DNA from: Candidatus Microthrix subdominans
Lineage (GTDB): Bacteria; Actinomycetota; Acidimicrobiia; Acidimicrobiales; Microtrichaceae
Assembly (NCBI GenBank): GCA_016719385.1
Contig: JADJZA010000010.1
Location: forward strand, 124,001-188,000
Reading direction: 5' to 3'
Length of the DNA: 64,000 nucleotides
Both the position numbers and the translations under genes were made by a program. How positions within the stretch are numbered: the stretch's first letter is position 1; each line of letters begins with the position of its first letter. This document shows positions 10,405 to 20,051 of the stretch, in pieces. The notes below the pieces were generated by a model. It was not told the origin of the DNA and did not search any database. It saw only the letters and a list, made by a program, of their open reading frames with translations.

Positions 10405-11187
10405 ATGGGCGAGGTTGACGAGGCCAGGAGCGAAACCGACCAGGTACGGAGCGAGCGATTTCCGGCCTCCGACGTGGTGAGCCGAATCCAGCGCCTCGAG
10501 CAGCTGGAGATCACACCGCAGCGCACGGCGTTTCGCCGAGTGGCGGCCGAGGTGAGGAGCATCATCGAGGGCCTGACGTCAACGAGCACCGATGCCGAGG
10601 CCCTTGACGCAATGGCCGACGACCTGGCGAAGATCGCCGAGGTGCTGGCCGCACATCCGAAGGGCCGCGTCTACGAGGGGTTCGCCGAGCTGGCCAACGC
10701 CGGGCGCCTGACGGCCGACAACCCGGAGGTTCAGGCACTCGCAGCGGAGATGTACGCCACCTTCGATCACAGCCCCTTCATCGGTCTGGCCAATCCGCTG
10801 TCGCCGCCGATGAGCCTGCACCTGCACGACGATGAGGTCACCGGGTCGGTCACCTTTGGTTCGGCCTACGAGGGCCCTCCGGGCAACGTGCACGGCGGGT
10901 ACGTGGCGGCGGTGTTTGACGAGCTGCTCGGCTCGACCCAGGGTCTGTCGGGCGCGCAGGGGATGACCGCCTACCTGCACATCGACTACCGCTCGCCGAC
11001 ACCCCTGCACACCGAGCTGACCATGCGAGCGTGGATTCACGATCGGGTGGACCGCAAGATCTGGGTGCGGGGCACCATTCACGACGACGAGCGGCTGACG
11101 GCGGAGTGCGAAGGGCTGTTTATCTCGATGCAGCCCGGGAAGTTCAAGCAGTTGCTCAACGACCGCGCCGACGCCGAACAGAACTGA
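10405..11187 (+). CDS. PaaI/THEM4-like acyl-CoA thioesterase (hotdog fold)
   Basis: 260 residues from the ATG at 10405, chosen because GAGGGGA stands seven bases before it. A GTG 11 codons upstream is possible. The C-terminal 140 residues form one hotdog domain: GNVHGGYVAAVFDELLG is the helix with the HGG motif and catalytic Asp/Glu of the PaaI group, followed by HIDYRSPTPLHTELTM. The N-terminal 110 residues are helical and charged, with no recognised domain. It probably hydrolyses acyl-CoA in the cytoplasm; the chain length is unknown. The stop codon overlaps the start of a GAACC repeat. Confidence 0.8.
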   Translation: MGEVDEARSETDQVRSERFPASDVVSRIQRLEQLEITPQRTAFRRVAAEVRSIIEGLTSTSTDAEALDAMADDLAKIAEVLAAHPKGRVYEGFAELANAGRLTADNPEVQALAAEMYATFDHSPFIGLANPLSPPMSLHLHDDEVTGSVTFGSAYEGPPGNVHGGYVAAVFDELLGSTQGLSGAQGMTAYLHIDYRSPTPLHTELTMRAWIHDRVDRKIWVRGTIHDDERLTAECEGLFISMQPGKFKQLLNDRADAEQN

Positions 11188-11214
11188 ACCGAACCGAACC
11201 GAACCGAACCGAAC
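11186..11214 (+). repeat. GAACC pentanucleotide repeat (5.8 copies)
   Basis: Five perfect GAACC units plus GAAC begin inside the stop codon of the thioesterase gene (TGA at 11185-11187) and run to 11214. A unit of five bases is not a multiple of three, but the repeat lies after the stop, so it should affect only the 3' end of the mRNA. Confidence 0.9.
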
Positions 11215-11223
11215 GTGGGGTAG

Positions 11224-11239
11224 CTCCGAGGCATCGGAG
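11224..11239. terminator. Small hairpin between convergent genes
   Basis: CTCCGA-GGCA-TCGGAG forms a 6-bp stem with a 4-nt loop between the ends of the thioesterase gene and the helicase gene. There is no T-tract on either side, as is common in GC-rich actinobacteria. A bidirectional terminator is plausible. Confidence 0.4.
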
Positions 11240-11252
11240 GACTTCGCACCCG

Positions 11253-13463
11253 TCAGGGGGCGTCGGCGATCAACTTGAGTAGCGCGTCACCGAACAGGTC
11301 GGCCTTGGTGGGGCCGATACCGCGGATATCGAGCAGTTGGGTCCGGGTGAGGGGGCGCTCGCTGGCCAGGCGGGTCAGCACGTCGTCGGTGAGGATGACA
11401 AACGCCGGCTTCTTGGCGGCCCGGGACTGATCGAGGCGCCAGGTGCGGAGTGTGGCAAACAGCTCGACGTCGGTCCCGGTGAGCCCGGCCTTGGTCGACG
11501 GCGCCGGCCGACCCTGTCCGCTGGTGGGTGCCCGACGGGGCCGCCGATGCTCGACGCCGTTGAGGAAGTCGAGCGCCTCCTCGACCGGTTCGAGGAAGGC
11601 CGAGGGCTTGCGACGCATCTCCCGGGTGCCGGTGGTGCGCTTCTCGGCCCGGTGGATCACCAGCTCCTCCTCGGCCCGGGTGATCGCCACATAGAACAGG
11701 CGGGTTTCCTCGGCCAGCTCGGCCTGGGTCTCGGCGAAGTGGATCGGGATCAGCCCCTTCTCCACCCCGGCCAAGTGAACCACGGGCCACTCGAGGCCTT
11801 TGGCGGCGTGGAAGGTGGACAGCTCGACCGCATCGGAGTCGGCGCCGCCGGCGTCGGCCAGGCTGGAGCGGAGCCAGGCACCAAACCCGTTGGGAGTGCC
11901 GGCAGGATCGAGGTCGAGATACTCACGGCCCAGCCGCACCAGCTCGTCCAGGTTGGCGAGACGCTCGGCGGTGAGGTGTTCGGGAGCGATGCGACCCGAC
12001 CTCGGCCGGGGGGTTTCGGGGACCCGTTCATCGGGGGTCCAGTCGCCCAGCGCCCGTTCGCCGGCAGGTCGGTCGCGAGGTGAGAGATCCTCGGCGCCGT
12101 CGAACTCGTCGAACTCGTCGGACTCGTCGGACTCGTCGAAGCCGGCATCGTCGTCGGCGTCTTCGGATTCGGGATCCAGAGCCCGATCGGCTCGCTCGAT
12201 CTGGGGGCGCAACTCGCGCAGCTCCCGGGCCAGATCGCCGATCCAGGTGCCTACCTCTCGCGCCCGACGCAAGCTGCGCAGCGCGTCGCTCACCTCGGGT
12301 TGGTCGAGCAGCCCGCCGCCACCCCGGGTGCGATGGGGGATGTCGGCGGAGCTCAAAGCCTGGGTGAGCGGGGTGAGCTGGGCATTGGTGCGGACGAGCA
12401 CGGCCAGGTCGGCCCAGCGGCGGCCGGGACGATGGGCAGCGCGTAGCTCCCGGGCGATCTGGCGGGCCTCCTGGATCTCGTCCGGGTGCACCGAGACGGT
12501 GGGGATGGCGCCGTCGGGGCGGGTGGGCACCAACGCCGCCCCCCGCTGGTCGCTACCGTCGCTCAGCACGGCGTTGGCGACGGTGATGATCTGAGGCGAC
12601 GAGCGGTAGTTGCGGGTGAGCGTGACCGTGGCGGCATCGTCGAAGTAGCGATCCATCTCGACCAGGTAGCCCGCATCGGCGCCGTTCCAGGCGTAGATGG
12701 CCTGGTGGGGGTCGCCGACGACCGTGAGGTGCGCGCCCTCGCCCATCCAGGCGGACAGCAACTGGAACTGGCGGGGGTTGACGTCCTGAAACTCGTCGAC
12801 AAAGAGGAACCGGTTCATCCACTGGCGGCCGGAGGCGTACACCGGGTCGGCGCGCAGATCGCGGGCGGCCAGGCGCAGCAGGTCATCAAAGTCGACCACC
12901 CGCTGGCGACGCTTGTGATTGACGTAGGCCGCCATCAGCTCCGCCACCCGTTGCGGGTCATAGGGCGGGTCCCGTCGGGCCGCCGTGGCCGCCGACGGAT
13001 ACTCCTCCGGATCGACGCAGCGGGCGTTGGCCCACTCGATCTCGCCCATCAGATCGAGCAGCGCCGTGCGGGAGCGCTCACCGCTGACGCTGCGGATCAT
13101 ACCCAGCTTGGAAGTGACCAGCTCGGGCGGAGTGATGCCCCGTTCGGCCCAGCGCTGGCGCAGCTGTGCCCAGGCGATCGAGTGGAAGGTGCCTGCCTGC
13201 ACCCCGTCTCGCAGGCCGAGCTGACCCAGCCGGCTGCGCAGCTCGGAGGCCGCCTTCCGGGTGAAGGTCACCGCCAGCACCGCACGGGGATCGATCGTCC
13301 CGGTTGCCGATTGATAGGCGATGCGACGGGTGAGCACCCGGGTCTTGCCCGACCCGGCTCCCGCCAGGATCCGCAGGTGGTGGGCCTCGTGGGTTGCCGC
13401 CTCGCGCTGCTCGGGGTTCAGCCCGGCAACCAGGGCCGCCGGCTCGTTGGACGCGTCGCTCAC
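11253..13463 (-). CDS. uvrD2: UvrD/PcrA-family DNA helicase with HRDC domain (UvrD2-like)
   Basis: 736 residues from GTG 13463 (SDASNEPAALVAGLNPEQREA); an ATG at 13535 is an alternative. SF1A motifs are all visible: Q motif LNPEQREAA, Walker A AGAGSGKTRVL, motif II DEFQDVNPRQ, motif III GDPHQAIYAWNG, motif IV NYRSSPQI, motif V HAAKGLEWPVVHL, and motif VI YVAITRAEEEL. Subdomain 2B carries a very acidic insertion (Asp/Glu/Ser-rich, roughly residues 440-480). The last about 75 residues are an HRDC domain ending IRGIGPTKADLFGDALL. This fits actinobacterial UvrD2, but the C-terminal tetracysteine region of mycobacterial UvrD2 is absent. It is a 3'-5' DNA translocase for repair. It is divergent from the PH-domain gene. 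Confidence 0.9.
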   Translation of the reverse strand: MSDASNEPAALVAGLNPEQREAATHEAHHLRILAGAGSGKTRVLTRRIAYQSATGTIDPRAVLAVTFTRKAASELRSRLGQLGLRDGVQAGTFHSIAWAQLRQRWAERGITPPELVTSKLGMIRSVSGERSRTALLDLMGEIEWANARCVDPEEYPSAATAARRDPPYDPQRVAELMAAYVNHKRRQRVVDFDDLLRLAARDLRADPVYASGRQWMNRFLFVDEFQDVNPRQFQLLSAWMGEGAHLTVVGDPHQAIYAWNGADAGYLVEMDRYFDDAATVTLTRNYRSSPQIITVANAVLSDGSDQRGAALVPTRPDGAIPTVSVHPDEIQEARQIARELRAAHRPGRRWADLAVLVRTNAQLTPLTQALSSADIPHRTRGGGGLLDQPEVSDALRSLRRAREVGTWIGDLARELRELRPQIERADRALDPESEDADDDAGFDESDESDEFDEFDGAEDLSPRDRPAGERALGDWTPDERVPETPRPRSGRIAPEHLTAERLANLDELVRLGREYLDLDPAGTPNGFGAWLRSSLADAGGADSDAVELSTFHAAKGLEWPVVHLAGVEKGLIPIHFAETQAELAEETRLFYVAITRAEEELVIHRAEKRTTGTREMRRKPSAFLEPVEEALDFLNGVEHRRPRRAPTSGQGRPAPSTKAGLTGTDVELFATLRTWRLDQSRAAKKPAFVILTDDVLTRLASERPLTRTQLLDIRGIGPTKADLFGDALLKLIADAP

Positions 13464-13585
13464 CCGGGCGATCGTACCGGCCGGGCGTGACACCCAAGCC
13501 GTGGCGGGTTCCGCCCGCACTCGACCAGCGTCCATCGTTCGTCCGGTGTCTGCAGATATCGTGATGGGGAACTCTCGGAGCGAAC

Positions 13586-14233
13586 GTGGCCTATCCATCC
13601 AAGCTGTTGCAGCCCCATGAAGAGATCGTGCTCGACCTTTATCCGCACTGGAAGTACCTGTTTGGGCCCACGGTCGTCCTGGTCGGCGGCATCGTCATCG
13701 GCTTCGCTGCACTTTCGTGGGACCGTCCGATCCAGGTCGTTCTCGGGTTACTGGTGCTGGTCGCTTTGGGGTGGTTCCTGCGCCGCTTCGTCTTGTGGCG
13801 CACCACCAATTTTGTGTTGACCACCGACCGATGCATCTACCGGTCGGGCGTGCTCGTCGCCTCGGGCGTCGAGATCCCGCTGGAGCGGATCAACACGGTG
13901 TTCTTCCAACAGACCCTGTTTGAACGGCTACTCGGCGCCGGCGACCTGGCGATCGAGTCCGGCGGGGAGACGGGCAAGGAGTTCTTCCAGGACATCCGTG
14001 ACCCGCCGGCGGTGCAACATGAGATCTACGCCCAGATGGAAGAGAACGAGAACCGCAAGTACGACCGCATTGGCAGGGAGGCGGCCGAGGGGGCGCGGGC
14101 CCACGGTGGGACCACCGTCCACACCGGTCCGCTGAGTGTGGCCGAACAGCTGGAGAAGCTGGCCGAACTCCACGAGCGAGGTCGGCTGACCGACGAGGAG
14201 TTCGACGATCAGAAGGCCCGCTTGTTGGCGTGA
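13586..14233 (+). CDS. Membrane protein with bacterial PH (DUF304) and SHOCT domains
   Basis: 215 residues from GTG 13586 (AYPSKLLQPHEEIVLDLYPHWKY). Two membrane helices lie at about 28-50 and 52-72. A bacterial pleckstrin-homology (bPH_2, formerly DUF304) domain follows, with the typical FVLTTDRCIYRSGVL and EIPLERINTVFFQQ. The last 32 residues (VAEQLEKLAELHERGRLTDEEFDDQKARLL) are a SHOCT module, a short oligomerisation motif. The family is widespread in actinobacteria. Its role is not established; membrane stress or protein assembly is often suggested. It is divergent from the helicase over 122 bases. Confidence 0.88.
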   Translation: MAYPSKLLQPHEEIVLDLYPHWKYLFGPTVVLVGGIVIGFAALSWDRPIQVVLGLLVLVALGWFLRRFVLWRTTNFVLTTDRCIYRSGVLVASGVEIPLERINTVFFQQTLFERLLGAGDLAIESGGETGKEFFQDIRDPPAVQHEIYAQMEENENRKYDRIGREAAEGARAHGGTTVHTGPLSVAEQLEKLAELHERGRLTDEEFDDQKARLLA

Positions 14234-14322
14234 GTGGGGCAACCGCCCGGACCGGGGTGGCGAACAGCGAAGCGTCCACGTTGGGCAGTTCTCATGGGGA
14301 CCCTGGGACGGCAACCTGAGGG

Positions 14323-14640
14323 TTAGGCGCCGTCGGGCCCAGCGGCCAGGTCTGGTGACCAGACCAGGTCCCAGCGGTCGCCGCAGCCGCTGCAGCGGTA
14401 GATCAACGCGATGCCGTCGCTGATCTCGTCGGGCTCACCGTCGAACGAGTCGCCTGAGGGGACGGCGGCCAGGTCGTCGGAGTCCCATGGATCGAGGTTG
14501 GCCGAGGCCGAGGTCGACGGCGCCGAGTCGCCGTCGGGGTCGGAGGCCGCCGGGTCGGTGGGATCGAACAACAGGTGGGCCTCGAACCCACAGTCCACGC
14601 AGGTGATCACTTTGGGCGGGCGAACAGGGTCGTGCACCAC
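14323..14640 (-). CDS. Small acidic protein with two CxxC knuckles (zinc-ribbon-like)
   Basis: 105 residues from GTG 14640, only seven bases after the galK stop, so it is probably co-transcribed and coupled with galK. CVDCGFEAHLL near the N-terminus and YRCSGCGDRWDLVW near the C-terminus give four cysteines that could bind one zinc. The roughly 50 residues between them are acidic and Ser/Pro-rich. I do not recognise a named family. Nothing ties it to galactose metabolism except position. Confidence 0.6.
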   Translation of the reverse strand: MVHDPVRPPKVITCVDCGFEAHLLFDPTDPAASDPDGDSAPSTSASANLDPWDSDDLAAVPSGDSFDGEPDEISDGIALIYRCSGCGDRWDLVWSPDLAAGPDGA

Positions 14641-14647
14641 CCCGACG

Positions 14648-15793
<1,146 letters not shown>

Positions 15794-15814
15794 GGCCGAG
15801 CAACTTAGTCACCC

Positions 15815-16948
15815 ATGCCCTCGCGCTGCTCGACCGCAGTAGCTTCGGATCGTTCACCAGCGGGGAGGTCGGACATCAAGGGCGAAGGACCAGCGATCGG
15901 CTTCTACGGGGCGGGACTGATCGCCATGCTGCACGGGTTTCAGCTGGAACAGAGCCCGCTGCCCTATCGGATGGGTCCGATCTACGACACCGACCCAAAG
16001 CGAGCTGAGCGTTTCGCCGAGGATTTCGGAGGTACGGCGGTGAACGACCCCGGCGAGGTCGTCGTCGCCGACGCCGTGTTCGTGTGCACCTGGACCAGCG
16101 AGCACCGCCAGTTGGTCGCCCGCTGCGTCGAGGCCGGCCGCGCGGTCTTTTGCGAGAAGCCGCTTGGGGTGGATGTGAATGACGCCCGGGCGGTCTCTGC
16201 GCTGGTCGAGGGTTACGACCGTCCGACGATGGTCGGGCTGGTGCTGCGTTCGTCACCGGCGATGCTGGCCGTGCGCGAGCTGCTCGCCGGGGCCCTGTCG
16301 CCGGGCGAGGCCGGATCGCCGGAGGGCGTGGGGGCCGTGATCTCGGTGGTGTTTCGAGACGATCAGTTTCTGCCAAACCAGGGCATGTACGGGTCCAGCT
16401 GGAGGACCGACCGGGCCAGGGCCGGCTCGGGCGTGCTGTTGGAGCATTCGATCCACGATCTGGACCTGATCGAGTGGCTGTTCGGTCCGGTGCGATCCGT
16501 CTCGGCGCTCGACACCCACATCGCCGGGGTGGATGGCATCGAGGACTCGGTGGCGGCCACCTTCCGCCTCGCCGCCGGTGGGACGGTGTCACTGACGTCG
16601 GTCTGGCACCAGGTGCTCAGCCGGCCGTCCCAGCGCCACCTGGAGATCTTCTGTGAACGGGCGATGATCGAGGTGCTCGACGACTTCGACGGCCCGGTGA
16701 ACTTCACCGGCCCCGAGGCCGATGCAGCGACGATCTCGCTGGCGGGTGCCGAGCTGACGGCGTGGTTGGACGAGCGGGGGGTCGACACCCGCAGCGCCGA
16801 GACCAAGTTTCTCGCTGCCCTCGGCGGGGAATCGCCACGGCTCGACCCCGGGTTTGAACACGCACTGCGCGCCCACGTCATCGCCGACTCCGCCTACGCG
16901 TCGATCGCTGCCGGTGGCGGGGCGGTCGAAGTGCCCTGCATGGGCTGA
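15815..16948 (+). CDS. Gfo/Idh/MocA-family oxidoreductase
   Basis: 377 residues from ATG 15815, the only ATG near the start. The Rossmann fold begins at about residue 27 with AIGFYGAGLIA. AVFCEKPLGVDV contains the family EKP motif with the catalytic-site Lys. SGVLLEHSIHDLDLIEWLFGPV is the C-terminal-domain helix carrying the usual His/Asp pair. These enzymes oxidise or reduce sugars, inositols or related cyclitols with NAD(P). A good Shine-Dalgarno (GGGGAGG, 15862-15868) stands six bases before an in-frame ATC at 15875, so the real N-terminus may be shorter. It is followed at 29 bases by the PLP lyase, suggesting a shared pathway. Confidence 0.85.
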   Translation: MPSRCSTAVASDRSPAGRSDIKGEGPAIGFYGAGLIAMLHGFQLEQSPLPYRMGPIYDTDPKRAERFAEDFGGTAVNDPGEVVVADAVFVCTWTSEHRQLVARCVEAGRAVFCEKPLGVDVNDARAVSALVEGYDRPTMVGLVLRSSPAMLAVRELLAGALSPGEAGSPEGVGAVISVVFRDDQFLPNQGMYGSSWRTDRARAGSGVLLEHSIHDLDLIEWLFGPVRSVSALDTHIAGVDGIEDSVAATFRLAAGGTVSLTSVWHQVLSRPSQRHLEIFCERAMIEVLDDFDGPVNFTGPEADAATISLAGAELTAWLDERGVDTRSAETKFLAALGGESPRLDPGFEHALRAHVIADSAYASIAAGGGAVEVPCMG

Positions 16949-16977
16949 ACCGCGAGCGCTCAGCTACGGTCCCACCC

Positions 16978-18366
16978 ATGAGCGCCTACCCATACGCCGA
17001 TCGATTCCCCGTCAACCGCACGCTGCCCGAGCAGGGTCGCGATCCGGGCGAGATCATCGATGAGTTGCGCACCTTGGCCACCGAGGAGGACTCCTTCTGG
17101 GAGGACGGCAAGGTGTCGGGCACGATGTACTGCGGCGACCACGACCACTACGAGTTTCTCAACGAGGCGTTCGGCCTGTTCGCCCACGTGAATGCGCTGC
17201 AGCGCGATATCTGCCCGTCGGCCACCCGCTTCGAGGGCGAGATCATCGCGATGACCCTCGACCTGTTTCACGCCGAGGCGGTCACCGACGGCACGCCCGT
17301 TGGCATCGTCACCTCGGGTGGCACCGCGTCGATCGCCCACGCGATCCTGGCGTACCGGGAGGCCGGTCGGGCGCGTGGCATCACCAACCCCAACATCGTG
17401 AAGGCCGAGACGGCGCACCCGGCCTTTGGCAAGGCGGCTCAGCTGTTCGGTCTCGAGGACCGCACCGTGCCGATCGACCCGGTGAGCACCAAGGCCGACA
17501 TGGATGCGCTGCGCGCCCAGATCGACGAGAACACCGTGGCGATCATCGGTTCGGCCTGCAACTACGGCTACGGCACGATCGACCCGATCGGCGAGATGTC
17601 CGAGTTGGCGGTCGAGCGCGGCATCGGCCTGCACGTCGACGGCTGCCTGGGTGGGTTCATCCTGCCGTTCGGTCAGGATCTGGGCTACCCGTTCGAGGTG
17701 TTCGACTACCGCCTGCCGGGCGTGACGTCGATGAGCTCGGACACCCACAAGTACGGCTACGGGCTGAAGGGCTCTTCGGTGGTGACCTTCCGCGACACGG
17801 CGCTGCGGCGGGGCCAGTACTTCTACGAGACCGAGTGGACCGGTGGAAAGTACTGCTCGCCGTCGATGGACGGGTCGCGCAGCGGTGGCCTGCTGGCCGC
17901 CACCTGGGCGTCGATGGTGAAGCTGGGGCGCGAGGGCTACCTGAAGTACGCCAAGGAGATCTTCGGGACGGCCGACAAGATGATCGCAGCGGTGCGCTCG
18001 CACCCCGAGCTGAGGATCATGGGCGACCCCACGTTCCTGTTCAGCTTCACCTCCGACGAGTTCGACATCTACCACGTCAACGACTGCATGAAGCTGCGGG
18101 GCTGGCGCTTCAACGGCCAGCAGTACCCCAACGCCATCCACATGGCGGTCACACGGCCCCAGACCCAGGAGGGCGTGGCCGAGGCGTTCGCCGCCGACCT
18201 GGCCGAGGCGGTGGAGTACGCCAAGGAGCACAAGGACGGCGAACCCGACAGCGCCGCGATCTACGGCGGCATCCCCGGTGGCATGACCAGCGACGTTGAC
18301 GAGTTCATCCGCGACATCATGGCCAACATGATGGACGAGCAGCAGGGCGTCCCCCCGGTCTCGTGA
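16978..18366 (+). CDS. PLP-dependent group II decarboxylase-fold enzyme, sphingosine-1-phosphate-lyase-like
   Basis: 462 residues. The fold-type I PLP site is clear: TSGGTASIAHAILAYREA binds the cofactor phosphate, HVDGCLGGFILPF carries the Asp that pairs with the pyridine nitrogen, and SMSSDTHKYGYGLKGSS holds the Schiff-base Lys. The N-terminal region around SGTMYCGDHDHYEFLNEAFGLF and the overall order follow the S1P-lyase/glutamate-decarboxylase group more closely than aminotransferases. The reaction would be an aldol-type cleavage of a phosphorylated amino alcohol, or a decarboxylation. The stop codon overlaps the GTG of the sugar-type kinase by four bases (GTGA), so a kinase product may be its substrate. 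That link is inference. Confidence 0.85.
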   Translation: MSAYPYADRFPVNRTLPEQGRDPGEIIDELRTLATEEDSFWEDGKVSGTMYCGDHDHYEFLNEAFGLFAHVNALQRDICPSATRFEGEIIAMTLDLFHAEAVTDGTPVGIVTSGGTASIAHAILAYREAGRARGITNPNIVKAETAHPAFGKAAQLFGLEDRTVPIDPVSTKADMDALRAQIDENTVAIIGSACNYGYGTIDPIGEMSELAVERGIGLHVDGCLGGFILPFGQDLGYPFEVFDYRLPGVTSMSSDTHKYGYGLKGSSVVTFRDTALRRGQYFYETEWTGGKYCSPSMDGSRSGGLLAATWASMVKLGREGYLKYAKEIFGTADKMIAAVRSHPELRIMGDPTFLFSFTSDEFDIYHVNDCMKLRGWRFNGQQYPNAIHMAVTRPQTQEGVAEAFAADLAEAVEYAKEHKDGEPDSAAIYGGIPGGMTSDVDEFIRDIMANMMDEQQGVPPVS

Positions 18367-20042
18367 CCCGGCCGTCCCTGGCCATCGGGGTTGATGTCGG
18401 TTCCACCAACGTCAAGGTGGTGGCCGTCTCAGCAGACGGATCGCTGCTGGCCCACCAGCAGCGATCGCTGGCGAGCGACGAGCGGCCACCGGTCTGCGAG
18501 CAGGACCCCGAGCAGATCTGGGAAGCGGTGCTCGAGGGCGTCGCAGCGTGCGTCGCCGAGGTCGCTCCGGCGCCTGCGGGCCCTGCGCCGACGGTGGCGA
18601 TCGGGGTGGCCAGTCAGTACTCATCGACGGTGCCGGTGCGCGCCGACGGCGCCCCGACCGGGCCGGTGGTGATGTGGGGGGACCGGCGGGGCACCGACGC
18701 CTGCCGCCGGCTGCTCGCCACACCGGGGAACTTCGAGCTGTGGGTGGAGCGCCACGGCATTCCCCCGATCGGTGGCGGGCTGAGCTTGGGCCACGTGTTG
18801 CACCTCATCGCCGAGGATCCCCACGGCGACTCCCGTTTCGTTGAGGTGATGGACTACGTCACCGCACGCCTGACCGGCCGGGTGACCGCCACCCGCCACA
18901 CCATGTTCACCACCCAGCTGTGTGACAACCGCAGCGCCGCCGCATGGGCGGCCGGCGACGCTTCGCAGCCCGATACTGCGAACGCCACCACCGCTGCGCT
19001 GCGCTACGACCCCGAACTGCTCGCCGCCTCCGGCATCGATCCGGCACGGCTGCCCGAGCTGGTCGCACCCGACCGGCCGGTGGGCGAGGTGACCCCGGAG
19101 GTTGCCGCCCGGCTCGGTGTGGCCGCCCGCTCGACCGTGGCCACCGGGATCAACGACACCGCAGCCGCAGCGCTCGCGACCGGAGCCGCCGCCCAACGTG
19201 ATGGCACCCAGCTTGACGCCGATCACGGCGATGCCGCCCGCCTCGGTGTCGACAGCGATGACGCTGTCGACCTCGATGATGGCGCACCGCAAACCGGTGT
19301 GATCGCCGGGTTGGCTATCGGCACCACCGCAGTGTTGGTGACCTCGGCACCTGGCAAGGCCGAGGACCTCGATCACGAGATCCTCTCCATGCCCGCGCCC
19401 GACGGCGGCTACCTGGTGATGGCCGAGAACGGGCTGGGTGGCCGGGTGCCCGAGGCGTTCCTGGCCCTGCTCGATGGTGCCGGTGCCGGTGCGGCGGGCC
19501 AGTTTGCAGAGGCCGAGGTTGCGCTGGCCTCGACCGAGCCCGGCGCCGGGGGAGTGCTGTGCCTGCCGTGGTTGGCCGGCTCGATGGCACCGGCCGGCAG
19601 CGACACCGCCCGGGGCGGATTGGTCGGCGTATCGCTGGCCACCACGCGGTCGCAGTTGATCCGGGCGACATTCGAGGGCGTTGGTCACAACCTGGCCTGG
19701 TTGCTCCGCCACGTCGAGGCGTTTATCGGCGAGACCATCGTCGAGCTGCGCCTCACCGGCGGGGGTGCCGAAGTGGCGGGTTGGCCTCAAGTGATCGCCG
19801 ATGTGGTCAACCGTCCGGTGCGCGTCGTCGCCGACCCGTCGGTGGCGGTCGCCCGAGCGGCGGCGCTGCGGGCGTTGGCTCAGGTTTCGGACCGAAGCGC
19901 GGCTCCGGCGGAGTCCGCTTCACCAGAGCCGGTCCTGTCGTCCAACCCGGAGACTCGTGCGGTGTACGACGGTCATCAGCGGGCCTTCGAAGCCACCTTC
20001 GAGGCCCTGGGGCCGGTCTGGAACCTGTTGAGCTCCTCGTAG
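18363..20042 (+). CDS. FGGY-family carbohydrate kinase
   Basis: 559 residues from GTG 18363. The N-terminal ATPase half has IGVDVGSTNVKVVAV (phosphate 1) and VASQYSSTVPV; the C-terminal half has TATGINDTAAAALATGAA, GLAIGTTAVLVT, and the adenosine motif LTGGGAEVAGWPQVIADV. The enzyme is longer than the usual about 500 residues because of an acidic insertion at about residues 275-320, between the TGINDTAAAAL and GLAIGTTAV strands. FGGY kinases phosphorylate pentoses, polyols or related compounds. Translation is coupled to the PLP lyase upstream. The substrate is not predictable from the sequence. Confidence 0.88.
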   Translation: MTRPSLAIGVDVGSTNVKVVAVSADGSLLAHQQRSLASDERPPVCEQDPEQIWEAVLEGVAACVAEVAPAPAGPAPTVAIGVASQYSSTVPVRADGAPTGPVVMWGDRRGTDACRRLLATPGNFELWVERHGIPPIGGGLSLGHVLHLIAEDPHGDSRFVEVMDYVTARLTGRVTATRHTMFTTQLCDNRSAAAWAAGDASQPDTANATTAALRYDPELLAASGIDPARLPELVAPDRPVGEVTPEVAARLGVAARSTVATGINDTAAAALATGAAAQRDGTQLDADHGDAARLGVDSDDAVDLDDGAPQTGVIAGLAIGTTAVLVTSAPGKAEDLDHEILSMPAPDGGYLVMAENGLGGRVPEAFLALLDGAGAGAAGQFAEAEVALASTEPGAGGVLCLPWLAGSMAPAGSDTARGGLVGVSLATTRSQLIRATFEGVGHNLAWLLRHVEAFIGETIVELRLTGGGAEVAGWPQVIADVVNRPVRVVADPSVAVARAAALRALAQVSDRSAAPAESASPEPVLSSNPETRAVYDGHQRAFEATFEALGPVWNLLSSS

Positions 20043-20051
20043 CTCGTCGGC

